DNA from: a virus
IMG/VR virus record: IMGVR_UViG_3300019890_000013
Location: 1-37,480 of that record
Strand: one strand, 5' to 3'
Length of the DNA stretch: 37,480 nucleotides
The translations under genes were made by a program, and so were the position numbers. Positions 24,834 through 30,274 of this stretch are shown here, piece by piece; position 1 is the stretch's first letter; every line of letters begins with the position of its first letter. The notes beneath the pieces were generated by a model. The model did not search any database and was not told the DNA's origin. It was given only the letters and a program-made list of their open reading frames with translations.

Positions 24834-24895
24834 TGCTAATTCCTTTTAGCTAAAGTGTTAAAGATTACTTATTATGGGTCAGAGTTTATCCAAAA

Positions 24896-25105
24896 TCAAT
24901 CTGGCATTTTTTCTTGACAGCCTAAATACACATAGGTTTTAGTCACAATGGGTATTGTCTTATTACATTTAATACATCTATCTGCATGAGCAAGAGGGAT
25001 TTCTCGTCTAATGCCATAGGTAAAATATAAATCATTATCCAGCCCAGTGGTTGTTTCCATGGTGTAATCGTGTTGGCATAACCATTGTTTGAGGCGTGTG
25101 ATCAT
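24896..25105 (-). CDS. Small Cys protein between terminase genes, 69 aa
   Basis: The start overlaps the small terminase stop by ATGA. The product has a CQHDY near the start and a C-x2-C pair in the middle (DRCIKCNKTIP), with a further Cys near the end. It resembles short single zinc-ribbon phage proteins with a WLCQHDY start. The role is unknown. Confidence 0.6.
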   Translation of the reverse strand: MITRLKQWLCQHDYTMETTTGLDNDLYFTYGIRREIPLAHADRCIKCNKTIPIVTKTYVYLGCQEKMPD

Positions 25106-25551
25106 AGTTTATCGATTAACTGCTCAACGAGGGATTTTTTGTCATCGGCGGAAATGTTTGTCTTCGGTTCGCCATATATTTTGGGTGCGAGTTTTTGAGC
25201 TAACCATTTACGCGTATCAATACGTAACCTTGAGCGATTAGCCCATTCAGTATTGTGAGCTTCATATTCATCACCATTTTTAGTAGTTTTGGTGATAGTG
25301 TCATAGGTTGAATCATCAGCAATATCTAAACATTCATCAACCAAAGTTTCTACTTGTGATATCTTTGCATTTATGTACATGTAAGAAAATTCTGGCTTAT
25401 TTATGCGCCATGCATGGATTGTTTGACGAGTTGGGAAATGCGGATTTTCTTCACAAAGAGTTTTTAATCCTTTACTAGACGATGCGATATTTTGGCAAAT
25501 CTCTCTTGCCAATTCTTCACTATAATCCGTTGGTCTGCCTACTTCCGCCAT
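25102..25551 (-). CDS. terS: Terminase small subunit
   Basis: The 149-residue protein begins MAEVGRPTDYSEELAREICQ with a helix-turn-helix DNA-binding region (LCEENPHFPTRQTIHAWRIN), then a central helical oligomerisation region (ISQVETLVDECLDIADDSTY) and RSRLRIDTRKWLAQKLAPKI with YGE. The last pattern is highly typical of Sf6 gp1-type small terminases. It recognises the packaging site and feeds DNA to large terminase. ATG 25551 has GGGGAAAACGA upstream. Confidence 0.9.
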   Translation of the reverse strand: MAEVGRPTDYSEELAREICQNIASSSKGLKTLCEENPHFPTRQTIHAWRINKPEFSYMYINAKISQVETLVDECLDIADDSTYDTITKTTKNGDEYEAHNTEWANRSRLRIDTRKWLAQKLAPKIYGEPKTNISADDKKSLVEQLIDKL

Positions 25552-25744
25552 TCGTTTTCCCCACTAAATGTCCGTATTTAAAGCGTGGATTATCTACCCA
25601 TTTTATTGCTAAATGTTTATCTTTCCCCATAATAATGCAATCAAGATATACCCAGGTAGTGACATCATTATGGTTATAATGCCAGCGTTTTGGCATAGGC
25701 CCTCGATTTGGAACCATCAAGGTTTTATGTACGCCATAGGCCAT
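25520..25744 (-). CDS. Hypothetical protein, 74 aa
   Basis: The product (MAYGVHKTLMVPNRGPMPKR, then WHYNHNDVTTWVYLDCIIMG) is basic and aromatic-rich. It overlaps the small terminase start by 32 bp. AAAGGA lies about 14 bases before the ATG. The frame shows coding-like composition, and small genes are common at this place upstream of terS, but I recognise no family. Confidence 0.5.
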   Translation of the reverse strand: MAYGVHKTLMVPNRGPMPKRWHYNHNDVTTWVYLDCIIMGKDKHLAIKWVDNPRFKYGHLVGKTNGGSRQTNGL

Positions 25745-25815
25745 ATATAACAGAATCCTTTCTTACAATTATTACAGTTCTTACAGTATAAACATTGACC
25801 TATTGTTACATACAA
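25717..25815 (-). CDS. Possible 32-aa Cys-repeat peptide (TTG start)
   Basis: A short frame from TTG 25815 encodes MYVTIGQCLYCKNCNNCKKG then FCYIWPMAYIKP. Five cysteines at C-x2-C spacing come from a 9-bp repeat (TGTAAGAAC, TGTAATAAT, TGTAAGAAA). No ribosome binding site is evident, so translation is doubtful; the pattern is nevertheless zinc-knuckle-like. Confidence 0.25.
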   Translation of the reverse strand: MYVTIGQCLYCKNCNNCKKGFCYIWPMAYIKP

Positions 25816-25834
25816 TTAGCACAATAAAAAGACA

Positions 25835-26053
25835 TTATTTCTTTGCCATCAAATAAACATATAAAAATGACAAGATAATCATCACAAAACCATTCGACCC
25901 AAACTGGATTAATTCTACCCATTCTTGGGAATCAATATTGCCATCTTGCATTATTTCAGCGAGTTTTGCGCCAAAGTTTCCAGCTGAAATGCCGGCGGAA
26001 GCGAGCACTGTTTTATCCAGGTTATTTTCGATAAAATCATTTAACCAAGTCAT
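25835..26053 (-). CDS. Candidate holin, 72 aa
   Basis: The start overlaps the lysozyme stop (TAATG). The product has a short N-terminal amphipathic part (MTWLNDFIENNLDKTVLASA), a weakly hydrophobic stretch (GISAGNFGAKLAEIM), an acidic linker (DGNIDSQEWVEL) and one strong membrane segment at the end (GFVMIILSFLYVYLMAKK). Size, C-terminal basic end and linkage to lysozyme fit a small holin, although holins more often precede lysozyme. No Rz-like genes are seen beside it. Confidence 0.6.
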   Translation of the reverse strand: MTWLNDFIENNLDKTVLASAGISAGNFGAKLAEIMQDGNIDSQEWVELIQFGSNGFVMIILSFLYVYLMAKK

Positions 26054-26481
26054 TAGCCTTCCTCCATGAGATTAGCAAGCCTGATTGCTCTATCACCCAC
26101 TTGTTGCGCCCATCTAGAATCTAACATTTCCCTTGCGGCCAATTCATAATCTCTCTTTGAAATAGCCGATAGCATTTTGTTGAAACTTAGGAACTTACGC
26201 CAGCCAAGGTTGTAGCACATATTGAGCAGTGAAACTTTGCGATTGTCGGTGAGGGAAGCAAACCAGACATAACATTCATTGAGTTTTTTGTAATGAAAGT
26301 CCATATCCTCATTGAGAAGTTCTAGCAAGTAACGATCTGGCAAGCCACGATCTGTTAGGTTATAACCTGCACCAATGGTAATTTTACCTACCACATCAAC
26401 ATAGGGAAAGTTGGTATATTCTTCATCCTTAATCAGTGATTCACGTAATTTAAGCCTGATCTCCGGCTGCATTGGCGTCAT
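26053..26481 (-). CDS. Endolysin, T4-type lysozyme (GH24)
   Basis: The start at ATG 26481 is chosen for AGGATAATC just before it; the frame runs eight codons further up. The protein has the lysozyme triad in the right spacing: Glu at about residue 20, Asp at 29 and Thr at 35 within KDEEYTNFPYVDVVGKITIG, followed by AGYNLTDRG. Later MCYNLGWRKFLSFNKML and AAREMLDSRWAQQVGDRAIR are the usual GH24 C-terminal motifs. No signal peptide is present, so it needs a holin to reach the peptidoglycan. Confidence 0.9.
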   Translation of the reverse strand: MTPMQPEIRLKLRESLIKDEEYTNFPYVDVVGKITIGAGYNLTDRGLPDRYLLELLNEDMDFHYKKLNECYVWFASLTDNRKVSLLNMCYNLGWRKFLSFNKMLSAISKRDYELAAREMLDSRWAQQVGDRAIRLANLMEEG

Positions 26482-26629
26482 GATTATCCTGTCCTTTGCT
26501 ATCATCCATTTCTTTTGATTCTACCAAAAGAGGATCGCAAGCGTGATAACATTTTTCGCAAACATAATAAGCGATACCTTCACCACCTTGCTCTACAAAC
26601 AATCTATCTTTACAGCAACGACTTAACAT
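26450..26629 (-). CDS. Small zinc-binding-like protein, 59 aa
   Basis: ATG 26629 is preceded by GGAATGAAGTA. The product (MLSRCCKDRLFVEQGGEGIA, then YYVCEKCYHACDP) has a CC pair and a C-x2-C-x3-C cluster, as in small zinc ribbons, then an acidic polar tail. It overlaps the lysozyme start by 32 bp in another frame. It lies directly after a terminator on the same strand, so it may be the first gene of the late transcript. Confidence 0.6.
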   Translation of the reverse strand: MLSRCCKDRLFVEQGGEGIAYYVCEKCYHACDPLLVESKEMDDSKGQDNHDANAAGDQA

Positions 26630-26630
26630 T

Positions 26631-26654
26631 ACTTCATTCCGTACTTCATTCCGT
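26631..26654. repeat. Tandem 12-bp direct repeat
   Basis: ACTTCATTCCGT occurs twice in perfect tandem (26631-26642 and 26643-26654). It sits between the minus-strand terminator and the zinc-finger peptide gene, where a late promoter or activator site for the virion operon would be expected. On the minus strand each copy includes GGAATGAAGT, part of the next gene's RBS region. Confidence 0.7.
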
Positions 26655-26657
26655 TAT

Positions 26658-26685
26658 AAAAAAAGCCCCTAATGAGGTAAGGGGC
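26658..26685 (-). terminator. Rho-independent terminator before late operon
   Basis: Read on the minus strand: GCCCCT, nine-base loop, AGGGGC, then seven Ts. The stem is perfect and GC-rich. It would stop minus-strand transcripts arriving from the replication/nuclease genes and thus isolate the late lysis and head genes, which then need a promoter of their own or antitermination. Confidence 0.85.
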
Positions 26686-26688
26686 AAC

Positions 26689-26811
26689 ATGGATGTGTTA
26701 ACCAATTTAAAGGAACTATCTTCAAGGAGCTATTATGCGTCCGACATAACAGCGTGTTGCATCCATTTCAGTGTATGTTTTGTATTATTTTGTGTCAATA
26801 TGTCTTATTAA
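26689..26811 (+). CDS. Possible small membrane peptide, 40 aa
   Basis: ATG 26689 follows AAGGGGCAAC and opens MDVLTNLKELSSRSYYASDI; the second half TACCIHFSVCFVLFCVNMSY is one cysteine-rich hydrophobic helix. The frame and composition are natural for a membrane peptide, but the start region is shared with the terminator stem and no promoter is seen. A mini-frame ATG-CGT-CCG-ACA-TAA behind AAGGAG overlaps it. Confidence 0.35.
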   Translation: MDVLTNLKELSSRSYYASDITACCIHFSVCFVLFCVNMSY

Positions 26812-26816
26812 AAGTG

Positions 26817-26845
26817 TTGACATGGTGTTACTATCTTGATAATAT
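26817..26845 (+). promoter_or_regulatory. Strong sigma70-type promoter
   Basis: TTGACA (26817-26822), 17 bp, TAATAT (26840-26845). This is near-consensus and points to the coiled-coil membrane gene at 26880. The -35 and following bases (GTGTTGACATGGTGT) match the promoter at 30266 in 14 of 15 positions, which suggests common control of the two plus-strand units. Confidence 0.8.
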
Positions 26846-26879
26846 CATGGCATAACCTAACGAGGCAGAGGGTAACAAA

Positions 26880-27110
26880 ATGAAAGATAAAACAGAAAAT
26901 TACATTGACCATGAAGTAAGAATAAGATTACAGGAAGCAAAATACTTAGAATTAGGAAGAATATTTACATCGATTGATGGAAGATTTGATAAAATTGAAG
27001 CAACCATCGCTTCCAACTTCCACTGGACAATCGGTGTTATGTCCACCTTCTTTGTAACGATGTTAGCGCTTTTTGCAACCGTCATCCTTCATTCTGCTAA
27101 CCTCATTTAA
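26880..27110 (+). CDS. Coiled-coil protein with C-terminal TM helix, 76 aa
   Basis: ATG 26880 follows AGAGGGTAACAAA. The first 45 residues are a charged helix (DHEVRIRLQEAKYLELGRIF, then DGRFDKIEATI), followed by one hydrophobic helix (TIGVMSTFFVTMLALFATVI). It has the same layout as the protein at 15962-16162 in the other island. A membrane-anchored exclusion or holin-like role is possible but not shown. It is the first gene after a strong promoter. Confidence 0.7.
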   Translation: MKDKTENYIDHEVRIRLQEAKYLELGRIFTSIDGRFDKIEATIASNFHWTIGVMSTFFVTMLALFATVILHSANLI

Positions 27111-27121
27111 GGGGTTAGCCA

Positions 27122-27283
27122 ATGACACCAAGAAAATTCTCAATCTACGTACCGCATCGCACTGACGCTGAGCTGAAATGGCTATGTCAAAAATATGGTG
27201 AGAATGCTAGCCGTGTGATCTGTCGCCTCATCATGGAAGAACACCACAGAGAGCAAACCAAAGAAGGAGGGAAAATAATCTAA
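27122..27283 (+). CDS. Ribbon-helix-helix-like DNA-binding protein, 53 aa
   Basis: AAGGGG precedes ATG 27122. The product begins MTPRKFSIYVPHRTDAELKW, a beta strand (KFSIYV) followed by a helix, then YGENASRVICRLIMEEH as second helix, which fits the Arc/CopG ribbon-helix-helix fold. Such proteins bind DNA as dimers and often repress their own promoter; the upstream promoter at 26817 is a natural candidate. Its stop overlaps the end of the convergent HNH gene by 4 bp. Confidence 0.6.
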   Translation: MTPRKFSIYVPHRTDAELKWLCQKYGENASRVICRLIMEEHHREQTKEGGKII

Positions 27284-27606
27284 CCAGCTTTAAAGTTTTC
27301 CATTTTGTGATGCTCTCTATGATGAGTAAAGCAAAGCCATCTTACATCATAAGTTTTATTGTAATCGTGATGGTGGGCTTCTACTTTTTCTGATGTTCCA
27401 CAAACCTGACAAGGTAATTTTTTTAATTTACCCCTAAGTATTCTCATATTTGTTTTTCTTCTTACATTATTTTTGAATCGCTGTTCCTCATTCAGAGAAT
27501 GATTCTTTCTCCACTCCCTTACATATGCCGCATGGCATTTACGACAATAACGCTTACTTTCTGTTTCCTTTACTTCCTTGCATTTAGAGCATTTATTAGA
27601 TCGCAT
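27280..27606 (-). CDS. HNH endonuclease-like protein, 108 aa
   Basis: The N-terminus has a zinc ribbon (CSKC, then CRKC) and a basic linker. The C-terminal half is a compact HNH motif: CQVCGTSEKVEAHHHDYNKT, then VRWLCFTHHREHH. The two C-x2-C/C-x2-H sets hold zinc and the AHHHDY histidines would bind the catalytic metal. Free-standing HNH proteins of this size are frequent in phages and may be homing or packaging-linked nucleases. ATG 27606 has AAGGA twelve bases upstream. A palindrome lies just upstream. Confidence 0.85.
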   Translation of the reverse strand: MRSNKCSKCKEVKETESKRYCRKCHAAYVREWRKNHSLNEEQRFKNNVRRKTNMRILRGKLKKLPCQVCGTSEKVEAHHHDYNKTYDVRWLCFTHHREHHKMENFKAG

Positions 27607-27627
27607 AACAATGGATTTCCTTATCCA

Positions 27628-27643
27628 AGTTTCATGTGAAACA
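27628..27643. promoter_or_regulatory. parS-like palindrome upstream of HNH gene
   Basis: AGTTTCATGTGAAACA matches the bacterial chromosome partition site consensus TGTTTCACGTGAAACA at 14 of 16 positions. On the minus strand it follows a perfect TATAAT (ATTATA at 27643-27648), so it lies about where transcription of the HNH gene would start. It may therefore be an ordinary operator, a host ParB binding site, or both. Confidence 0.5.
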
Positions 27644-27673
27644 TTATAACTGTTGATTAATAAAGAAAAATAA

Positions 27674-27710
27674 CCTTAAGGTTGACAATATGCTGCCTTA
27701 AGGTTGACAA
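27674..27710. repeat. Two 15-bp direct repeats, CCTTAAGGTTGACAA
   Basis: Identical units lie at 27674-27688 and 27696-27710, 22 bp (two helical turns) apart. Each unit has an internal palindrome CCTTAAGG. The right unit also starts an inverted pair TTGACAA / TTGTCAA that reaches the VRR-NUC stop. The spacing suggests a protein-binding array in the HNH promoter region. Confidence 0.75.
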
Positions 27711-27717
27711 AAGCTTG

Positions 27718-28110
27718 TCAAAGCGGCAAATCAAAGTAATAACTCATTGCCTCCAAAAACTCCTCATAAGTCTTAATAACGGCCACATAATAACCATTTT
27801 TCTTTAATTCCTCACACCACCACTTCTGCGTATCAGACAAAGTACCGTTAGACCCATCCTTAAACTCAATATAAGCCCCGTGGTAATCTTTTCTAGGTAT
27901 TGGTATGGCGAGGTCAAGGATACCAGGAGAAAGCCCCATATCGCGTAAAATCTTGGCCATGTAAGGTGTACGTCGCCCCTCATTGTGGATTTTGTAGCAA
28001 GAATAGCCACGCTTTTTCAACCAAGTGACGCATTTGATCTGCAATACTTGTTCAGGCCGATCCATCTTTCGGGGTTTTTTTGCTACCTTGCTCTGCCAAT
28101 GCCCTATCAT
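27718..28110 (-). CDS. VRR-NUC domain nuclease
   Basis: The 130-residue product carries the small VRR-NUC nuclease fold: EQVLQIKCVTWLKKRGYSCY at the start, then N-x-G-R near residue 43, SPGILDLAIP (the catalytic G-x2-D) and GAYIEFKDG (E-x-K), followed by LSDTQKWWCEELKKNGYYVA. These PD-(D/E)XK-like enzymes include stand-alone phage proteins, where a role in junction or branch processing is proposed. ATG 28110 follows GGGAG; a second ATG at 28065 is possible. It overlaps the upstream small gene by 59 bp. Confidence 0.85.
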   Translation of the reverse strand: MIGHWQSKVAKKPRKMDRPEQVLQIKCVTWLKKRGYSCYKIHNEGRRTPYMAKILRDMGLSPGILDLAIPIPRKDYHGAYIEFKDGSNGTLSDTQKWWCEELKKNGYYVAVIKTYEEFLEAMSYYFDLPL

Positions 28111-28219
28111 CGTGTGACTCCCTGTCTTTGCTATCGCCGTATAATTCCTTTACAGCGTTCAAATATCCTAACCTGTATCGCTTTGACTTCCAGCCAAAAT
28201 CAATATCATCTTTCTTCAT
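28052..28219 (-). CDS. Small hypothetical protein, 55 aa
   Basis: ATG 28219 follows AAGGATGCC. The product (MKKDDIDFGWKSKRYRLGYL, then NAVKELYGDSKDRESHDDRA) is polar and helical. It continues 59 bp into the VRR-NUC gene in another frame. The good start and the filling of an otherwise empty gap support it; the function is unknown. Confidence 0.5.
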   Translation of the reverse strand: MKKDDIDFGWKSKRYRLGYLNAVKELYGDSKDRESHDDRALAEQGSKKTPKDGSA

Positions 28220-28231
28220 GGCATCCTTGCC

Positions 28232-28510
28232 TTATGTTAATGCTTCTTTTATATCCTCATTTGTCCATTTTCTAAAGCATTTAATCAATTCATCATTTTT
28301 TAAATCAGGATGATAAATACGACCTATCTTTTTCAATTTAGTGAACATATTGGCTACTTCATTCACACATTCAGCCCAATGAACATGACTAAAATAAATA
28401 CTCTTGAGCCTTAAACAAACCTCCTCTCCTAGTGTTATCTCTGGATTGATCGGGTTTCCTGTCTTCGCTGGTTGATACGATTGATCGTTTATCGGGTTTA
28501 ATCTGGTCAT
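28232..28510 (-). CDS. Hypothetical replication-region protein, 92 aa
   Basis: ATG 28510 is chosen because GGAGG lies six bases upstream; it also avoids overlap with the gene before it. The product (MTRLNPINDQSYQPAKTGNP) has a helical core (VCLRLKSIYFSHVHWAECVN) and ends RKWTNEDIKEALT. The position after the initiator gene is where a helicase loader or accessory factor might be, but it is too short for a DnaC-type ATPase and has no Walker motif. Confidence 0.6.
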   Translation of the reverse strand: MTRLNPINDQSYQPAKTGNPINPEITLGEEVCLRLKSIYFSHVHWAECVNEVANMFTKLKKIGRIYHPDLKNDELIKCFRKWTNEDIKEALT

Positions 28511-28527
28511 CCATGACCTCCATAAAT

Positions 28528-28833
28528 TTAATATCCATAACTTTCCCAATGTGTTTCTGATTGAAAAATGAAAGAATCAATCGCCCTTCTTAATTCCCAT
28601 GGAGAAATTCCACTCCAATAACAACAATCTTTATAGGTATAAAACAAACAAGTATTATCATCTTCTTTTAGTGGAACGATAGTATTTATTGATGATAATT
28701 TAAGTAAAAATACTTCATCTCTAACTGTATTTTGTATTACTCTTTGTCCGGCAATAAAAGCACCTTTAATCCATACAATAGGTTGTTTAACTTCTTTTTC
28801 TTCATCTACTTTGATTTGCTTCTTCTTAGACAT
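28528..28833 (-). CDS. Hypothetical protein, 101 aa
   Basis: The product opens MSKKKQIKVDEEKEVKQPIV and has a beta-rich middle (AGQRVIQNTVRDEVFLLKLS) and three cysteines (one in TCLFYT, two in KDCCYW). Its ATG is 10 bp downstream of the initiator stop, after AAAGGAAAT. I see no known domain. It is probably co-expressed with the initiator. Confidence 0.6.
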   Translation of the reverse strand: MSKKKQIKVDEEKEVKQPIVWIKGAFIAGQRVIQNTVRDEVFLLKLSSINTIVPLKEDDNTCLFYTYKDCCYWSGISPWELRRAIDSFIFQSETHWESYGY

Positions 28834-28842
28834 ATATTTCCT

Positions 28843-29646
28843 TTAATTTAAAAAACAGCCAGCTTTCATAGGTTGGCCTGATCTTTGACTTTCACGTTTA
28901 GCTGGTAACTCAGTTAATAAAAACTTTTTGAACCGCTTATCAAGGTCATCAGTAATCTTGTAAGGCTTCATTATTTTATTAATAAAACTTCTAATTAAAT
29001 AAACGCCTGTCTTTCCAATCTTGTTACCTATCTGATCCGCTAACTTTTGGTTCTCAGGATTGGGATAAAATTTAAAATCCAGCTCTGGCTGTTTGCTTGT
29101 AATGGTAGTTGTATGTCCTTTCGGTGTTTGCAATTTCTCCGTATCTAATTGATAATTATTATTATTTTCTTGTTTTTCAGATGAAATTAGGTATTCTTTT
29201 GAATACCTAGTAGGTATTCTTTTAGATACCTTTCTAGGATTATTAGGTATTCTTTTAGATACCTTTTTTGGTTCCCAAAATATCCCGAAACCAGAAATTG
29301 TGGATAAGTTTTCGCGTCGCTTCTGAGTATAATTGATTAAAAAAGATGCTGGCTTGTAAAGATTCTTTCGTTTATCTTTTGCGTTCTGATCAATGTCTAT
29401 CAATCCCATCTCAGTTGCTTTTTTGCATAATATTTTTACAGCATGAATTTTAATATCTAATTCATCCGCCAGCGTTTCTTGGCTAACCCAGGTATAAGGA
29501 TCACTTCCAATGCGGCAAGCTAAAGTAAACAAAAACCCACGCATAGCAGTCGTAATGTTTACCTTCTTTCGTTCGCCAGTTTTTTTGTTAATGCTGAATA
29601 AATTGTTTTCTCGGAGAAATAAACCTAAATCTAAAAGCATACTCAT
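28843..29646 (-). CDS. Replication initiator with winged-helix domain
   Basis: The ATG at 29646 has AAAGGAATTCC as RBS; in-frame starts further up (29661, 29682, TTG 29709) are possible and would add up to 21 residues. The N-terminal half has a winged-helix pattern (WVSQETLADELDIKIHAVKI then LCKKATEMGLI) as in phage and plasmid initiators. A linker (residues about 120-190) is low-complexity and is encoded by the iteron repeats. The C-terminal part (YPNPENQKLADQIGNKIGKT) is helical. By analogy with lambda O and P22 gp18, it would bind the iterons within its own gene and recruit the host replisome. Confidence 0.7.
   Translation of the reverse strand: MSMLLDLGLFLRENNLFSINKKTGERKKVNITTAMRGFLFTLACRIGSDPYTWVSQETLADELDIKIHAVKILCKKATEMGLIDIDQNAKDKRKNLYKPASFLINYTQKRRENLSTISGFGIFWEPKKVSKRIPNNPRKVSKRIPTRYSKEYLISSEKQENNNNYQLDTEKLQTPKGHTTTITSKQPELDFKFYPNPENQKLADQIGNKIGKTGVYLIRSFINKIMKPYKITDDLDKRFKKFLLTELPAKRESQRSGQPMKAGCFLN
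29157..29263. repeat. Iteron cluster and AT-rich tract: candidate replication origin
   Basis: Three 18-bp near-palindromes lie inside the initiator gene: GGTATTCTTTTGAATACC (29190-29207), GGTATTCTTTTAGATACC (29213-29230) and the same again (29246-29263). Starts are 23 and 33 bp apart, near two and three helical turns. An almost pure A/T tract (29157-29180) flanks one side. This is the layout of lambda ori (iterons in gene O next to an AT-rich unwinding region). Confidence 0.75.
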
Positions 29647-29709
29647 TGGAATTCCTTTCATTTGGGGGTTGACCTGATCCATGGGCAACGTATAATCGTA
29701 GGTGCGCAA

Positions 29710-29822
29710 GGGTTCAGGAGAACCTATTTTTGAATCTGTGCGCTCTGTTTCAACCAGGGCGCATGTCTTTTAAACCTTCCCTATATTACCACCACCATTA
29801 AGTTTCGCTAGTCACCACAATG
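29710..29822. promoter_or_regulatory. Structured leader upstream of initiator gene
   Basis: No gene is evident here. The stretch contains GGTTC-AGGA-GAACC followed by TATTTTT (plus-strand terminator-like, about 29709-29730) and a larger GC-rich hairpin TGCGC / GCGCA (about 29738-29763). Both lie in the 5' leader of the initiator transcript, so control of initiator synthesis by RNA structure is possible. Confidence 0.4.
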
Positions 29823-29891
29823 CTAGTCATAAAAGGGAATAATTATGTAAGAAATAAACATAATGAATAAACAAATATCTATCACTAACAT
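29823..29891 (-). CDS. Tiny membrane peptide, 22 aa
   Basis: ATG 29891 has AGAGGTGGCA as RBS, ten bases past the stop of the preceding tiny gene. The peptide MLVIDICLFIMFISYIIIPF plus YD is a single hydrophobic helix. The strong RBS and tandem arrangement with another membrane peptide argue that it is translated, although it is very short. Confidence 0.4.
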   Translation of the reverse strand: MLVIDICLFIMFISYIIIPFYD

Positions 29892-29900
29892 TGCCACCTC

Positions 29901-30023
29901 TTAATCCAAACTCGTTATCCAACCACCGCAAAAAAGTAGCGTACATATCCCAAGTATTGGGCTGATAGAAAACAACCCGATAACAATTAATCCCATAAAA
30001 ACCCATCCAAAACCTACAGCCAT
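29901..30023 (-). CDS. Small membrane peptide, 40 aa
   Basis: ATG 30023 follows AGAGGTGATAAAA, a strong site. The product (MAVGFGWVFMGLIVIGLFSI, then SPILGICTLLFCGGWITSLD) has one or two membrane passes. It would be the first gene of the leftward early transcript, at the divergence point with the rightward genes. Function is unknown; superinfection exclusion or cell-envelope effects are possible for peptides of this type. Confidence 0.55.
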   Translation of the reverse strand: MAVGFGWVFMGLIVIGLFSISPILGICTLLFCGGWITSLD

Positions 30024-30109
30024 TTTTATCACCTCTCTATTGATATATTCATGCTAATTTGTTAATATCGCGGTACACGTTACCACAATTATAACAAAGA
30101 GAGCAACCC

Positions 30110-30274
30110 ATGAAAGGAAATGTCAAAGCAGAAAGAACGCTACCCATCAGAATGACACAACAAATGTACAGCGATTTGCAGAAGTTATCCTATGATAATC
30201 AATTGCCTATGGCAGAGATCATTAGGAACGCTATTAAAAAGATTATAGAATCTCAAAGAAGTGTGTTGACATAG
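30110..30274 (+). CDS. Arc-like ribbon-helix-helix protein, 54 aa
   Basis: ATG 30110 follows AAAGAGAGCAACCC. The product begins MKGNVKAERTLPIRMTQQMY and continues SDLQKLSYDNQLPMAEIIRN. A short strand (RTLPIRM), helix, turn and second helix match the Arc/Mnt/CopG fold, and the 54-residue length equals that of P22 Arc (53). It would act as a dimeric DNA-binding repressor. The 18-bp palindrome just downstream of its stop, inside the next promoter, is a likely target. Confidence 0.75.
   Translation: MKGNVKAERTLPIRMTQQMYSDLQKLSYDNQLPMAEIIRNAIKKIIESQRSVLT

Noticed and set aside
26515-26688. Upstream extension of the plus-strand frame ending at 26811
   Set aside because: The part before 26689 is antisense to the zinc-type peptide gene and runs through the terminator.
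26740-26755. Mini-frame Met-Arg-Pro-Thr-stop behind AAGGAG
   Set aside because: Perfect RBS spacing but only four codons; kept as a remark with the 26689 gene.
28389-28580. 63-codon minus-strand frame (MILSFFNQKHIGKVMD)
   Set aside because: The overlapping frame from 28510 has the GGAGG site at proper distance and a better protein; this one has no good RBS at its first ATG.
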